Assembly (NCBI GenBank): GCA_903834925.1
Contig: CAILLA010000229.1
Span: 1-48,612 of the forward strand
Direction: 5' to 3'
DNA: 48,612 nt
Source of the DNA: an uncultured Schlesneria sp.
GTDB lineage: Bacteria > Planctomycetota > Planctomycetia > Planctomycetales > Planctomycetaceae
The translations under genes were made by a program, and so were the position numbers. The notes beneath the pieces are model-generated. The model was not told the origin of the DNA. It did not search any database and was given only the letters and a program-made list of their open reading frames with translations. Positions 24,915-34,218 of the stretch are shown here, piece after piece. Position 1 is the stretch's first letter. The number at the start of each line of letters is the position of its first letter.

Positions 24915-25715
24915 TCATAAACCTGCCGGTGGCCGTGGTCGCGTTCCCGCACAGTCACGCAGCAGGTTTCTGAGTTCGATAAATGTCTTTCCAATCGGGC
25001 TGATGCAGACCACGTTTGCGCTCAGCGTCCGCACGACCTGTTCCCATTGTTTTGGATTTTGCATCACTGCTGCGCGAACTCGATCATTACGATTCGCTTT
25101 GCAGGCAATCAGTTCCGCTTGCTCGGTAAAGATCACCACTCCGTCACATTCGGCAGTACTCACGAGGCTTGTGGCCAAGACTGCAGCTTCCAGCGGTTGA
25201 CCCACAATCTCAATTTTCCAGCCATCAGCCAGTCGACGAAGCCCATCCTGTAGTGATCGGACTGTCGGTGTGACCGTTTGAAGAATGACCTGCCACTTGG
25301 CTCGCTGACCTCCACCTGTTCCCGCAGATTTGTCGAGCCGAGTCCACGACGTCCGTTTGGAATTGAGCCAGTCACGAGCTGACGGAGTCAAAATCGAATT
25401 TCGTCCGATTCGCAACGATTGCCCGGCTTTCACCGACTGCTCGAGGACATCTGCAGTAATGACCGGAACAGTCAATTCGATCGCAACAAGTTTGGCCGGA
25501 GCCGGAGGCAAAGCAACGACCGATGGCTCGGAAACCACAGGAGCAGATGTCGCAATCACCGGAGAATTGGCCGTCGCCAAAGGAAGCGATTGCACGGGAA
25601 CCGTTTGCATTCTGATCTGGGACTGGCTGATGGGACGTGCAGAAGCAAGCTGAAGCTGAGCCAGCACGCCCCTCACAATCTCATCAATCAAGCCCTGGTT
25701 CACGGTTCTGTCCAT
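24915..25715 (-). CDS. BMC-associated protein of unknown function with N-terminal encapsulation-type helix
   Basis: 266 residues. The N-terminus (LIDEIVRGVLAQLQLA) is an amphipathic helix very like the encapsulation peptides of PduL and the aldehyde dehydrogenase in the same operon. A 60-residue Pro/Ala/Val-rich linker follows. The C-terminal 170 residues include SLRIGRNSILTPSARDWLNS and IACKANRNDRVRAAVMQN. The second faintly recalls the RpiB/LacAB sugar-phosphate isomerase signature, and the first recalls EutT-like sequences. Neither is strong. It lies between two BMC-P genes. Likely a cargo or core-organising protein; no activity is claimed. Confidence 0.7.
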   Translation of the reverse strand: MDRTVNQGLIDEIVRGVLAQLQLASARPISQSQIRMQTVPVQSLPLATANSPVIATSAPVVSEPSVVALPPAPAKLVAIELTVPVITADVLEQSVKAGQSLRIGRNSILTPSARDWLNSKRTSWTRLDKSAGTGGGQRAKWQVILQTVTPTVRSLQDGLRRLADGWKIEIVGQPLEAAVLATSLVSTAECDGVVIFTEQAELIACKANRNDRVRAAVMQNPKQWEQVVRTLSANVVCISPIGKTFIELRNLLRDCAGTRPRPPAGL

Positions 25716-25776
25716 TATTGCTTTAAAGTCGCGTTCGTCTTTTGTTTACTCGCATCACCAGACATATTGCCGGAGT

Positions 25777-26031
25777 TCAATCCACAATCCCCAGCACATG
25801 CCATCGAGCGGGGGTGTTGTCGGCGCCGACCATTTCCTTTGCCGTTTTTCCATCCGAGGAAATGATGACCGTATCTCCGCGTCCTCCGCCTTGATTATCG
25901 ATGACTAACTGCGGTGCGCCATCTGGACCACCGTTAGGGCCAAGCGGCTGCACAAGCAGCATCCGCCAGCCCTTCAGAGAGGGATGTTTCACCGTCGATG
26001 TTGCTCGGCCGACAACCTTGGCGAGTTGCAT
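25777..26031 (-). CDS. BMC vertex protein (BMC-P, EutN/CcmL family)
   Basis: 84 residues with AAGGA upstream. Begins MQLAKVVGRATSTVKHPSLK, with the family phrase RMLLVQPLGPNGG, and DNQGGGRGDTVIISSDGKTA, close to the canonical CcmL/EutN GxGxxVxxxxG pattern. Ends VLGIVD. Ten bases after the aldehyde dehydrogenase stop region, so co-translated. The shortest and most canonical of the three BMC-P genes. Confidence 0.94.
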   Translation of the reverse strand: MQLAKVVGRATSTVKHPSLKGWRMLLVQPLGPNGGPDGAPQLVIDNQGGGRGDTVIISSDGKTAKEMVGADNTPARWHVLGIVD

Positions 26032-26040
26032 GTTTCGTCC

Positions 26041-27453
26041 TTAAATCACCCGCAGATCGTCCACAAGCACGCACCGTCGTTGTCGGGTGAATGTCATTGG
26101 GTTTGTCACACCTTCACCCGTTGGCGTTGCGATACTGAAGCTCAAGTAGCCTTCTCCTCCAAGCCCAAGCCCCGCCATCGACGGGCCGTTCTTGACGAAC
26201 AACGTTGTATCCATTTCTCGGCCCATGCGAGTCATGTGCCGGACGTTGCGAGAATGGATCAGGCTTGTGTGTCGGAAGCCATGCTCGAATTCCAACGCCA
26301 GTTCGACTCCGTGCGAGAAATTCTTACAACGAACAAAGGGAACGAACGGCATCATTTGTTCTTCGGGAACGAATGGGTTCGTCGTATCCGTCTCGCCATA
26401 AAGCAATTGTGTCGTACCGGGAACTCGCACACCGATCAGCTCGGCCAGCTTGGTTGCATCCAGTCCAACGAGTTCGCGATTGAGGTGATAATGATCGCCT
26501 GGTTTTGTCGGTGGCGAGAACGCCAGTTTCGTCAAAGCATCGATCTGGGAAGGATTGAGTCGATAGGCATCATGACGACTCATCGTGTCCATCAGCGAAT
26601 CAAAAATCTCTTCTACAGCAAAGACTTCTTTTTCACCGATGCACAGGAGGTTGTTGTCATAGGCCGCCCCCTTGACGATCGAAGAGGCGGTGTTTTCGAG
26701 GCAGGCTGTTTCATCGACAACCACCGGAGGATTACCTGGTCCGGCGACGATCGCCTTCTTGCGGCTCTCCATCGCAGCCCGGGCTACGGCAGGTCCACCA
26801 GTCACGCACAGCAATCGAACACCACGATGAGCGAAGATTGCCGCCGCGGTCTCAAGCGTTGGCTTTTCGATAATCGTGACCAGGTTTTCCAGACCCGTCG
26901 CTTTGTAGATCGCCCGGTTAAAGCGGCGAACCCCTTCGCAGGCGATCCGGGCACCGCTCGGGTGAGGATTCACGATCATCGTGTTTCCCCCGGCGATCAT
27001 GTTGATGATGTTCCCGGCCAGCGTCGGCAACGAATGCGTCACAGGCGTGATCGCGCCAATCACACCAAACGGAGCGTATTCGGTAATCGACAAGCCGTGA
27101 TCGCCACTGACGGCGTCCGTCCGCATGAACTCGACACCAGGAACAAGCTTGATGATCTTGAGCTTTTCGATCTTATGATCGAGTCGTCCAATCTTCGTTT
27201 CTTCAAATTCCAGCCGACCCAATTCCTCGGCTTGCTCATCGCACATTTTGCGTACGATTTCGATGACCGTACTGCGGGCAGCCAACGGTGATTCACTCAG
27301 CTTCTTGAATCCCTCTGTGGCTGCAGCCACAGCTTGATCGACTGATTGAAAAACCCCCAGATCGCCGTCTCGCTGAGGAGCCTTTGGCGTTTTCCCTAAT
27401 TGCGCGAGTACTTCCTGGACAACACTTCGAATGGTGTCAGCATTGGCTTGCAT
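26041..27453 (-). CDS. CoA-acylating aldehyde dehydrogenase (PduP/EutE type), BMC cargo
   Basis: 470 residues. An N-terminal helix ([15 protein letters not shown]) and Pro/Arg linker form an encapsulation peptide. The catalytic domain carries the nucleotide-binding and CoA-related motifs of the PduP branch: [29 protein letters not shown], and the catalytic Cys in [15 protein letters not shown]. The expected reaction is L-lactaldehyde + CoA + NAD+ to lactyl-CoA + NADH. With PduL and acetate kinase it makes the core of the BMC pathway. Confidence 0.95.
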   Translation of the reverse strand: MQANADTIRSVVQEVLAQLGKTPKAPQRDGDLGVFQSVDQAVAAATEGFKKLSESPLAARSTVIEIVRKMCDEQAEELGRLEFEETKIGRLDHKIEKLKIIKLVPGVEFMRTDAVSGDHGLSITEYAPFGVIGAITPVTHSLPTLAGNIINMIAGGNTMIVNPHPSGARIACEGVRRFNRAIYKATGLENLVTIIEKPTLETAAAIFAHRGVRLLCVTGGPAVARAAMESRKKAIVAGPGNPPVVVDETACLENTASSIVKGAAYDNNLLCIGEKEVFAVEEIFDSLMDTMSRHDAYRLNPSQIDALTKLAFSPPTKPGDHYHLNRELVGLDATKLAELIGVRVPGTTQLLYGETDTTNPFVPEEQMMPFVPFVRCKNFSHGVELALEFEHGFRHTSLIHSRNVRHMTRMGREMDTTLFVKNGPSMAGLGLGGEGYLSFSIATPTGEGVTNPMTFTRQRRCVLVDDLRVI

Positions 27454-27525
27454 GTCTTTTGCCCCATCTCTTATTGAATTGCCGCGCGACGATCGCGGTG
27501 ATGTTTCATTTCAAAATCAAAAATA

Positions 27526-28005
27526 TCAGTTCATGAATTGGTCGATCTCTTCAACCCATTTCTCGAATCCGCGTGCTGTCGGAAACAACGTCACCATCAA
27601 AAGGACCAGGAATGTAGCAGTCGCCAACGAGAACCATTGGCCATTGATGATGTACGCAATCAAATTGAACAACGTGGCTCCGACCAAAAGCGCCATCGCG
27701 ATAATCATCCGTATTTGAAACAATTCTTGAAGCTTTTCCGCAATCGAGCTGGCTCCCTGAAATTTCAGTGCTTTAAGCTGAGATTTGACGAACATACTCG
27801 GAATAAACAAACGCAACGCGGTGATCTGTGCGGCAAACGCAACCGCCAGATAAGCCAAAACCGGTGTCGCGGACCTCACACTCCCGCCGACGGCTGCTGC
27901 AACGAAACTCAGCACCGTCGTTCCCAGTATAATACCGGCGGCAATCAGCTGACTCTTGCGGATCATTGCGGGAAGACTCGAGTCATTCGAGGGTCGATTG
28001 ATCAT
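27526..28005 (-). CDS. four-helix membrane protein in the BMC operon
   Basis: 159 residues with four hydrophobic segments (about 20-40, 48-66, 100-120, 124-145), e.g. LIAAGIILGTTVLSFVAAAV and IIAMALLVGATLFNLIAYII. No family recognised. Its ATG overlaps the stop of the upstream BMC-P gene by four bases, so it is translationally coupled to shell proteins. It cannot be in the protein shell itself; it may act at the cell membrane, for instance in sugar or lactate passage, or in anchoring, but there is no direct evidence. Confidence 0.75.
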   Translation of the reverse strand: MINRPSNDSSLPAMIRKSQLIAAGIILGTTVLSFVAAAVGGSVRSATPVLAYLAVAFAAQITALRLFIPSMFVKSQLKALKFQGASSIAEKLQELFQIRMIIAMALLVGATLFNLIAYIINGQWFSLATATFLVLLMVTLFPTARGFEKWVEEIDQFMN

Positions 28006-28337
28006 CCCGTTCCCCCCTTCGCAGAATCGCCCTTCGCGTCAAAGATCGATCGTGAACCGAGATGCACCGAGTCGACAATTCCAATAATCGCACAGTCAAT
28101 CGGCAGAGGTTTTGTCTGAGGCGTAAATCGGGCACTGGAGCCTTGCACGATCAAAACGACTTCCCCTTCGCCTGCGCCAACCGTATCAACGCAGATGAAT
28201 GTTCTTCCCGTCGATGCCAGTCCTGATTGATCTTTCTCATTCACGCGTAAGGGTTCAACGACAAGCAACTTCTGGCCGACCATCGCGTCAACCTTCTGCG
28301 TCGAAACCACACTGCCTGTCACGCGTGCGAGAAACAT
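28002..28337 (-). CDS. BMC vertex protein (BMC-P, EutN/CcmL family)
   Basis: 111 residues with AGGA upstream. Begins MFLARVTGSVVSTQKVDAMV and has LLVVEPLRVNEKDQ, FICVDTVGAGEGEVVLIVQG and IIGIVDSV, all EutN/CcmL hallmarks. Compared with the others it has a C-terminal Gly/Lys-rich extension of about 20 residues. Three BMC-P genes and two BMC-H genes, with no BMC-T gene seen, match the planctomycete (PV) shell composition. Confidence 0.94.
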   Translation of the reverse strand: MFLARVTGSVVSTQKVDAMVGQKLLVVEPLRVNEKDQSGLASTGRTFICVDTVGAGEGEVVLIVQGSSARFTPQTKPLPIDCAIIGIVDSVHLGSRSIFDAKGDSAKGGTG

Positions 28338-28435
28338 TTTTCGTCCTGTTTGTAGTCCACCGGTCGTTCAGTGGTCGCTTCTGTCCTCTCGCCTCGCTCC
28401 AGCAACGAGAGCCATCAGCAGTGAAGATCCAATCC

Positions 28436-29626
28436 CTATTTCCCCACGGCTTCCACTGTCTGTCGCGCCACAACAATTTCTTCATTCGTCGGGACGACCC
28501 ACACTTGAACCCGACTGTTATCGGTCGAAATGCGGCTTTCGCTTCCCCGTGGCAACGATTCGTTCTTTGTCTTGTCGAGCTCGATCCCGGCCCATTCCAT
28601 GTCCTTACAAACACCGTCGCGTATGATCGAAGAATTCTCACCGATTCCGGCGCTGAAGACGATTGCGTCCGCACCACCCAATACCGTCAGATAGGAACCG
28701 AGATACTGACGAATCGATCCTATGAAAACGTCTAACGCCAACTGAGCCCGAACATGTCCTTTGGCAGCGGCCTCTTCGATGTCGCGCGCATCCTGACTGA
28801 GGCCACTCAGCCCTAAAAGACCGCCCTTACTCGACAGATCTTCCAGAATCTGTTCCAGCGACTTACCCGTTTTCCGCAGCAGAATCGGCAAGGCAAATGG
28901 ATCAAAGTCGCCGACCCGATTGTTATGCAAAAGACCGGTCTGGGGACTCATCCCCATACTAGTCGCTTGCGACTTGCCACCACGCGCCGCACACAACGAA
29001 TTGCTTCCTCCCAGATGACACGTGATGATTTTCAGATCATCACGTCCCAGAAGTTGCGCCATTCGAGTATTCAAGTAGCGATGACTTGCACCATGAAAGC
29101 CCCATCGCTTGATTTCATACTCCTGCGACCATTCGTAGGGAATGGCATACAGTCGATTGGCTTCCGGGATGGTGTCATGAAATGCCGTTTCAAGCGCTGC
29201 CACGAGCGGAATCTGTGGAAACGCAGATCGAAGCTGACGCATTGCTTTGGCATACATTGGATTGTGAGCTGGAGCAATGTCGGACAAGTCCTCCATCTTC
29301 TGAAGCAATGCATCGTCAACGACGCGAACACCACTCAGATTTCCGGCAAACACGGCTTTGAAACCAATCGCCGCAACTTCGCTGACTGACTTCAGGCAAC
29401 CATGTTCAGGATGAGTCAACTGATCAAGACACATCCCGACTGCGGCCGCATGGTCACCAACGGGCAACGTCGATTCTTGTTTCTTCCCATGAATTTCCAC
29501 GAAGCACGCGCTGGCAGCCTGACCGATTCGGTCAATGCCACCACGAGCCAGTTGAACTTCACTGGGCAGATCATAGAGCCGGTACTTGAAGCTGGTCGAA
29601 CCCAGATTCGCGACGAGTACTTTCAT
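28436..29626 (-). CDS. ackA: acetate kinase family (probable lactyl/propionyl-phosphate kinase of BMC)
   Basis: 396 residues with AAAGGAAA before the ATG. Family motifs: [17 protein letters not shown] at the N-terminus (N-x-G-S-x-S-x-K), [10 protein letters not shown], the [20 protein letters not shown] stretch (catalytic Asp), [31 protein letters not shown] and [15 protein letters not shown]. It makes ATP from acyl phosphate and ADP. In this operon the acyl group is expected to be lactyl, from PduL. There is no encapsulation peptide at either end, so the step probably happens outside the shell. Confidence 0.93.
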   Translation of the reverse strand: MKVLVANLGSTSFKYRLYDLPSEVQLARGGIDRIGQAASACFVEIHGKKQESTLPVGDHAAAVGMCLDQLTHPEHGCLKSVSEVAAIGFKAVFAGNLSGVRVVDDALLQKMEDLSDIAPAHNPMYAKAMRQLRSAFPQIPLVAALETAFHDTIPEANRLYAIPYEWSQEYEIKRWGFHGASHRYLNTRMAQLLGRDDLKIITCHLGGSNSLCAARGGKSQATSMGMSPQTGLLHNNRVGDFDPFALPILLRKTGKSLEQILEDLSSKGGLLGLSGLSQDARDIEEAAAKGHVRAQLALDVFIGSIRQYLGSYLTVLGGADAIVFSAGIGENSSIIRDGVCKDMEWAGIELDKTKNESLPRGSESRISTDNSRVQVWVVPTNEEIVVARQTVEAVGK

Positions 29627-29685
29627 GGTTTCCTTTGCGGATCACGGTGATCACAATCGTTGGCGACGTGTGTCATCAACATCGA

Positions 29686-30096
29686 TCAGATGAACGCTTC
29701 CAGCAAACTCTTTTCAGGACGGGCAATGATATGAGCACTGACGAGTTCGCCGATCTTTGACGCAGCGGCGGAACCGGCATCAACAGCAGCCCGTACCGAA
29801 CCGACATCGCCCCGGATCACGGTCGTGACATAAGCGCCACCAATCTGGATTTGCTTGACTAACGTCACGTTGGCGGCTTTGAGCATTGCGTCGGCGGCTT
29901 CGATCTGCGCGACGAGGCCCTTTGTTTCGATCAAACCAATTGCTTCATTCATAGAAGACAGTCCGTTCTGCGGGAGAGTGTTATCGGAAACCGACGATGG
30001 CGGTGTTGCCACGGCGGTGATGGTCGGGGTCGGCGCCGATTTCGTTCGGCGCGGGGCGCGAACAGGTGGCTCGACCGTGGTTTTCTTTTTTGCCAT
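29686..30096 (-). CDS. BMC shell hexamer protein (BMC-H) with long N-terminal extension
   Basis: 136 residues. Residues 49-136 form a standard BMC-H (Pf00936-type) domain: AIGLIETKGLVAQIEAADAM, GGAYVTTVIRGDVGSVRAAV, ASKIGELVSAHIIARP. The first 48 residues are a Lys/Pro/Thr/Ala-rich extension (MAKKKTTVEPPVRAPRRTKS). The full start lies four bases after the stop of the upstream BMC-H gene, with no clear Shine-Dalgarno, so translation would be by coupling; an in-frame ATG at 29952 would give a normal-length protein. One of two BMC-H genes. Confidence 0.9.
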   Translation of the reverse strand: MAKKKTTVEPPVRAPRRTKSAPTPTITAVATPPSSVSDNTLPQNGLSSMNEAIGLIETKGLVAQIEAADAMLKAANVTLVKQIQIGGAYVTTVIRGDVGSVRAAVDAGSAAASKIGELVSAHIIARPEKSLLEAFI

Positions 30097-30100
30097 ACGA

Positions 30101-30409
30101 TTAGTTCACGCTGCTGCTCGCGCCTGCTTTTGGCTTTGGCAGAATGGCAGCGAGTTCTTCATGTGGTCGAGGAATAACCTGCACGCTGACAACTTCACCG
30201 ATTTTGCTGGCGGCACCTGCCCCGGCATCAATCGCAGCCTTTACCGCAGCGACATCGCCGACGACAAACGCAGTCACCAGACCACTGCCAACCTTTTCCC
30301 AACCAACCATCTGGACATTGGCTGACTTGAGCATCGCATCGACGCCTTCGATCAAGCAGACCAGGCCCTTACATTCCAACATTCCGAGTGCTTCCATTGC
30401 CTTAGCCAT
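30101..30409 (-). CDS. BMC shell hexamer protein (BMC-H)
   Basis: 102 residues from ATG 30409 (AAAGG nine bases upstream); a TTG at 30415 is less likely. Canonical BMC-H fold: [60 protein letters not shown]. This is likely the main facet protein of the compartment. It is followed directly by the extended BMC-H gene. Confidence 0.95.
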   Translation of the reverse strand: MAKAMEALGMLECKGLVCLIEGVDAMLKSANVQMVGWEKVGSGLVTAFVVGDVAAVKAAIDAGAGAASKIGEVVSVQVIPRPHEELAAILPKPKAGASSSVN

Positions 30410-30469
30410 TGTCAATAACCTTTGCAGTTCAGGGAGAGAAACGAATCACAGTTTCGAAATTTTTGAAAA

Positions 30470-31174
30470 TTAATGCGTCTTGCACGCACATCCGTGGGGT
30501 TTAATCAATTCCACCGAGGTCGCCGCTGTCAGGTTGATCGCGTTCCCCTCGTCGGTGTCGAGGTGAACTTCCAGCTTTACTTTCGGATCGCCACGGACGA
30601 CCAGATCTTCCAGTGTCGTCGTGCAACCAGGCGAGACGACTCGTAAATGCATCATGTCGCCACTCTTGACGCCGTAATGTTCCATGTCTGCAGGACCCAT
30701 GTGAACGTGACGCATGGCCCGGATGACACCCGACTTCAATTCGACCACGCCGACCGGACCGACAAGCACGCATCCCGGTGTGTCATGGTGATCACCACTG
30801 ACTCGAACGGGAGTATCAATTCCCAGAGAAATCGAATCGGTGAATGCCAGCTCCACTTGAGATGGACGGCAGGGGCCGAGCACACGAACTTCAGGCAACA
30901 TCCGCTTCCGAGGCCCGACAACCATGACTGTCTGTTTTGCGGCGTAAAAACCGTCCTGGTACAGCCATTTCATCGGTTCAAGTTGGGCACCTGGGCCGTA
31001 TAGAATTTCTACGTGCTCTTGAGTCAGATGAACGTGCCGGGCCGAGATGTTCACAAGCAATGGGTTGCGCACAGGCGCAGAAACCGACTTGGGAGCGGCT
31101 GCTAAACCCAGCTGTTTTTCCAGGACCGATCGTACGACACGTTCAATGTCGGCCCGATTTAACTCTGTCGGCAT
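30470..31174 (-). CDS. pduL: PduL-type phosphotransacylase of the BMC
   Basis: 234 residues with GGAGA upstream. The N-terminal helix ([18 protein letters not shown]) followed by an Ala/Pro/Lys linker is an encapsulation peptide. The PduL domain shows the paired metal-binding His motifs [12 protein letters not shown] and [19 protein letters not shown], and [14 protein letters not shown] near the end. It converts lactyl-CoA and phosphate to lactyl-phosphate and recycles CoA inside the compartment. Its ATG lies inside the end of the DeoR regulator gene (16-base overlap). The last residues (HGCACKTH) are Cys/His-rich. Confidence 0.95.
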   Translation of the reverse strand: MPTELNRADIERVVRSVLEKQLGLAAAPKSVSAPVRNPLLVNISARHVHLTQEHVEILYGPGAQLEPMKWLYQDGFYAAKQTVMVVGPRKRMLPEVRVLGPCRPSQVELAFTDSISLGIDTPVRVSGDHHDTPGCVLVGPVGVVELKSGVIRAMRHVHMGPADMEHYGVKSGDMMHLRVVSPGCTTTLEDLVVRGDPKVKLEVHLDTDEGNAINLTAATSVELIKPHGCACKTH

Positions 31175-31947
31175 TCAATCTTCTCCGTCGACGATACGTC
31201 GATCACCGTCAATTCGACGCCAGACTTTTCAACCACCTGTCGCCAGGTATCACTCAACCCTGAATCGACAATCATCCGAGTCACGCTCGACAACTCACAC
31301 AGGAACGTCAGCGCAGAACGACCAAACTTACTGCTGTCTGCGACCACCCAAACTTCTTTCGCCGCCTTAATCATCCGTCGTTCACACTCAACCAGTAACG
31401 AGTTGCTGTTGAATAGCCCCTTTTCCGTGATCCCTCCGGCACTCATGATCACTCGCGGAACATTCAATTCCGCCAGTGATGCTTCTGCCAAAGGCCCCAA
31501 GGCCACCCCCGTCCGGGGATACAGGTATCCGCCAATCAAAATCAACTCGACACTCGACTGCTGCGCCAACAGATTGGCAATCGGCAACGAGTTCGTGACA
31601 ACTTGCAAGCGTTTGCCTGCAAGATGTCTAGCCACTTCCAGCGTCGTGGTCCCCCCATCCAGCAAGATCGTTTCGCCCGGCTGAATCAGATCCGCGACAA
31701 CCTTCCCAATCTTCTCTTTCTCTGTAGTTTCTCGACTTGTTCGCTCTTCAAACGGCGTTAATGACTCGCCGGTATAAGCTGCACCACCTCGAGTTCGTCG
31801 GATTTGACCGATTCCGTCAAGATATTCCAAATCCCGTCGAACCGTGGATTCACTCGCCCCAAGCTTATTCACAAGCTCTTGAAGCGACACAAAACCATGT
31901 TGCTCAATCAGTTGTAGGATCTCATCGCGTCTTTGATCGAGGATCAT
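31159..31947 (-). CDS. DeoR-family transcriptional regulator of the BMC operon
   Basis: 262 residues from ATG 31947; a TTG at 31953 is less likely. N-terminal DeoR helix-turn-helix: [20 protein letters not shown], then [20 protein letters not shown]. The C-terminal sugar-phosphate sensing domain has [41 protein letters not shown] and [14 protein letters not shown]. DeoR proteins usually repress sugar catabolism genes and are released by phosphorylated sugars, here probably fuculose- or rhamnulose-1-phosphate. It is the first gene of the operon and overlaps pduL. Confidence 0.92.
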   Translation of the reverse strand: MILDQRRDEILQLIEQHGFVSLQELVNKLGASESTVRRDLEYLDGIGQIRRTRGGAAYTGESLTPFEERTSRETTEKEKIGKVVADLIQPGETILLDGGTTTLEVARHLAGKRLQVVTNSLPIANLLAQQSSVELILIGGYLYPRTGVALGPLAEASLAELNVPRVIMSAGGITEKGLFNSNSLLVECERRMIKAAKEVWVVADSSKFGRSALTFLCELSSVTRMIVDSGLSDTWRQVVEKSGVELTVIDVSSTEKIECRQS

Positions 31948-32411
31948 AACCAAGGGCTCTTCCTTGACGAACGTTGGCTGAATTCCTCAGAGTTCAACTT
32001 ATGTCTCCCATCCTAACATTCTGAATGACTGAAATCAATCAAATCCTGTCAAATTCATTTAACTGATGACGGAATTCTAAAACCCTTGGTTCGGATCGGA
32101 AAAACAATAACCGCACAAGACGCCCGTCGATGCTGTCGACCAATAAGCTGGTGGCAGTTGATGCCGAATCAGACGAAGTTCGGTCGCCGAGAAATCCAGG
32201 GCGAAACAATCGGAAAAAGTTGCCCAAGCTGCGTAAGCTGTGATCGCTTGCGTGTGTCGGTTTTTATAAGACCTAATAGATCCTGTACGACTTACGGGAC
32301 CTATATCGCGCACATATCGAAAACCATCCTCGGACAGCCTTCAGCAACCGTTGTCAGCGGAAAATACGCGCGACTTCAGAGTCTGCACGGGCTGAAGCCC
32401 ATGCTACGCCT
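31948..32411. other. intergenic region upstream of the BMC operon with two dispersed repeats
   Basis: About 460 bases. The segment next to 31947 should hold the BMC operon promoter and operator; the AT-rich stretch 31995-32062 is a candidate, but no clear boxes are claimed. At about 32265-32305 is a relative of the ATAAGTCC-type repeat found in the DGR target gene, and at 32384-32408 an inverted copy of the GGGCTTCAGCCC repeat seen at 3132-3160. No gene recognised. Confidence 0.5.
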
Positions 32412-33083
32412 TTAGTAATCGCCGCCAGCGAAAAAGACGCGCGACCCTTCAATTTCCAACCGGCCTGTGGCGAACATACGAATGGCTTCCGGCAACGCCT
32501 CGCATTCGGCGACAAACACGCGTGCTGCGAGTTCTGCGGCAGTATCCTCGTCTAGAACTGGGACTGTTCGTTGCAGAATGATCGGTCCGTGATCGTATTC
32601 GTCGTCCACAAAATGGACCGTGCATCCACTGACTTTGCAGCCTCGTTTCAATGCCGCTTCATGAACATGACTCCCATGAAAACCCTGTCCGCTGAAGGAC
32701 GGAATTAACGACGGATGAATGTTCACAACTCGCCCCAAATAATCCGCAGGGATTGTGAGCAGGGCCAAAAAACCGCCGCAGATGACTAAATCGACCTCAG
32801 CCTGACGACACTGAGAAAAAATTGCGGTACTGAATTCATTCACCGAGGGAAACGATTTCCGCTGAATCACTTCACATGGTAAACCGAGTTCTGCCGCTCG
32901 GGAAATTCCACCGCAATCCGGTCGACTGGCGATTACAAGCCCGATTTCCGCATCAAGTTTCTTCTCGCGAATCTTTGCACCAAGATTTGCCAGGGTTGTA
33001 CCGCCACCCGAAATCAACACCGCCAGACGAACGGGGCGATTCAATGCAGCGACGAAAGGTCGGTAACGAGCCAATTCAAGCAT
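32412..33083 (-). CDS. purN: phosphoribosylglycinamide formyltransferase
   Basis: 223 residues from ATG 33083, which overlaps the stop of the upstream membrane-protein gene by eight bases; the longer open frame to 33167 lies inside that gene. It transfers a formyl group from 10-formyltetrahydrofolate to GAR in purine synthesis. Motifs: LAVLISGGGTTLANL, LVIASRPDCGGISRAAE, VDLVICGGFLALL, VVNIHPSLIPSF (catalytic His), and VHFVDDEYDHGPIILQ with the catalytic Asp. No other pur gene is adjacent. Confidence 0.93.
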   Translation of the reverse strand: MLELARYRPFVAALNRPVRLAVLISGGGTTLANLGAKIREKKLDAEIGLVIASRPDCGGISRAAELGLPCEVIQRKSFPSVNEFSTAIFSQCRQAEVDLVICGGFLALLTIPADYLGRVVNIHPSLIPSFSGQGFHGSHVHEAALKRGCKVSGCTVHFVDDEYDHGPIILQRTVPVLDEDTAAELAARVFVAECEALPEAIRMFATGRLEIEGSRVFFAGGDY

Positions 33084-34056
33084 CCTCGGGTTCAGGCGCA
33101 GAATGCTGAAGTAGCGGATTCGGTGCCGGGTGTTCGCGGGGAGGAAAATGGAGAAACTCTGGTTCAATCGCCAGCGGCGGTCGAGGTGGCATTTCTTTTC
33201 GATTGGTCTGCCAGATCATGTAACAAGTCAATAGGAAGCCCATCGTCGTCAATCCGTACCATTCGATTCCCCACGGCTTGTAAACCGTCTTATAGGGATG
33301 TGGCTTCCATTCGACGTCGCCAGCGAGAATCATGGGTGCCTTGCGAGTCATATCCTGGGCATCGTACCCATACATCTTGAAAAAATAGCCAGTAAATTTG
33401 ACTTCCTCCTGGATATCGCCATTCACCGGCATTCGATCGTCTTTGCTTGTGAATACGACAACGGCCGGGCTTCCCTGCGAATCACTCGTATAGACCCAGC
33501 CTTCATAGGCATGGTCCAACCCCAGCGAATTCTTGCCGAGCTCAAACCTGGTCAACTTGCGCATCACACCGTGAAGAGTGACCGGTCGCCCGCGATAAAA
33601 ATCCGAATGAGTGAACAAATCGACGAACTGAGGAAAATCTTCCGGCCGGCGACGGTGATAATTTGGGTTTAATGTCCGACGTTCGGCTTGGATTTCAGCA
33701 GCGATCTGTTCTTGCCTTCGAAGCGGCACTTCGGACGCCAGCCTCAGAACCCGTAAATATGCCTCTCGCTCTTCATAGCGAACACCGATCGTGTTGTCTT
33801 TCACCGTCTCCATCAACCGAGGGTGAACCGACTGACCATGATCAAGACTGGGCGGGTCTTTGAAGTCCAACAGTAGTTCGCGCTGTCGCTGAAGTACCAT
33901 TTCGTCTTCCGTCAGCGGGCGACGAGGTGGCCTTACGTCAGTGTCACTTCGTTCCGAAACGAAGATCGGCTCGCGTTCTTGAGCAACGCCGTAGGTCAAC
34001 TGCCAGCAAAGCACCAAGGCCACAACAACAGTCAAGATCCCAATTCTTCTATTCAT
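33076..34056 (-). CDS. membrane-anchored hypothetical protein
   Basis: 326 residues from ATG 34056, preceded by GGAGG at good spacing; a longer frame to 34116 is less likely. An N-terminal signal anchor (ILTVVVALVLCWQLTYGVAQ) and a second hydrophobic helix near residue 280 (WYGLTTMGFLLTCYMIW), with about 240 residues between them outside the cytoplasm. The middle includes VDLFTHSDFYRGRPVTLHGV and VEWKPHPYKTVYKPW. An OB-like beta-barrel is possible. No family recognised beyond planctomycete hypotheticals. It ends inside the purN start. Confidence 0.65.
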   Translation of the reverse strand: MNRRIGILTVVVALVLCWQLTYGVAQEREPIFVSERSDTDVRPPRRPLTEDEMVLQRQRELLLDFKDPPSLDHGQSVHPRLMETVKDNTIGVRYEEREAYLRVLRLASEVPLRRQEQIAAEIQAERRTLNPNYHRRRPEDFPQFVDLFTHSDFYRGRPVTLHGVMRKLTRFELGKNSLGLDHAYEGWVYTSDSQGSPAVVVFTSKDDRMPVNGDIQEEVKFTGYFFKMYGYDAQDMTRKAPMILAGDVEWKPHPYKTVYKPWGIEWYGLTTMGFLLTCYMIWQTNRKEMPPRPPLAIEPEFLHFPPREHPAPNPLLQHSAPEPEDA

Positions 34057-34218
34057 GCTGACACCTCCCGATTCCGTGCGATTCGTGATCGACTCCGCCA
34101 ACCACGTACCGCGCATTCTCGTGCGAAGTCCTTGGAATGTCGAGAGTTGTCTTTCAAACGGCAGTCAGACCTGTTTCGCACGGGGGGCACTTTCCGAAGA
34201 TCCCGCAAGAATTATTGA

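Noticed and set aside
25984-27291. Long plus-strand frame opposite the aldehyde dehydrogenase
   Set aside because: Antisense to a gene with clear catalytic motifs; His/Arg-rich shadow composition.
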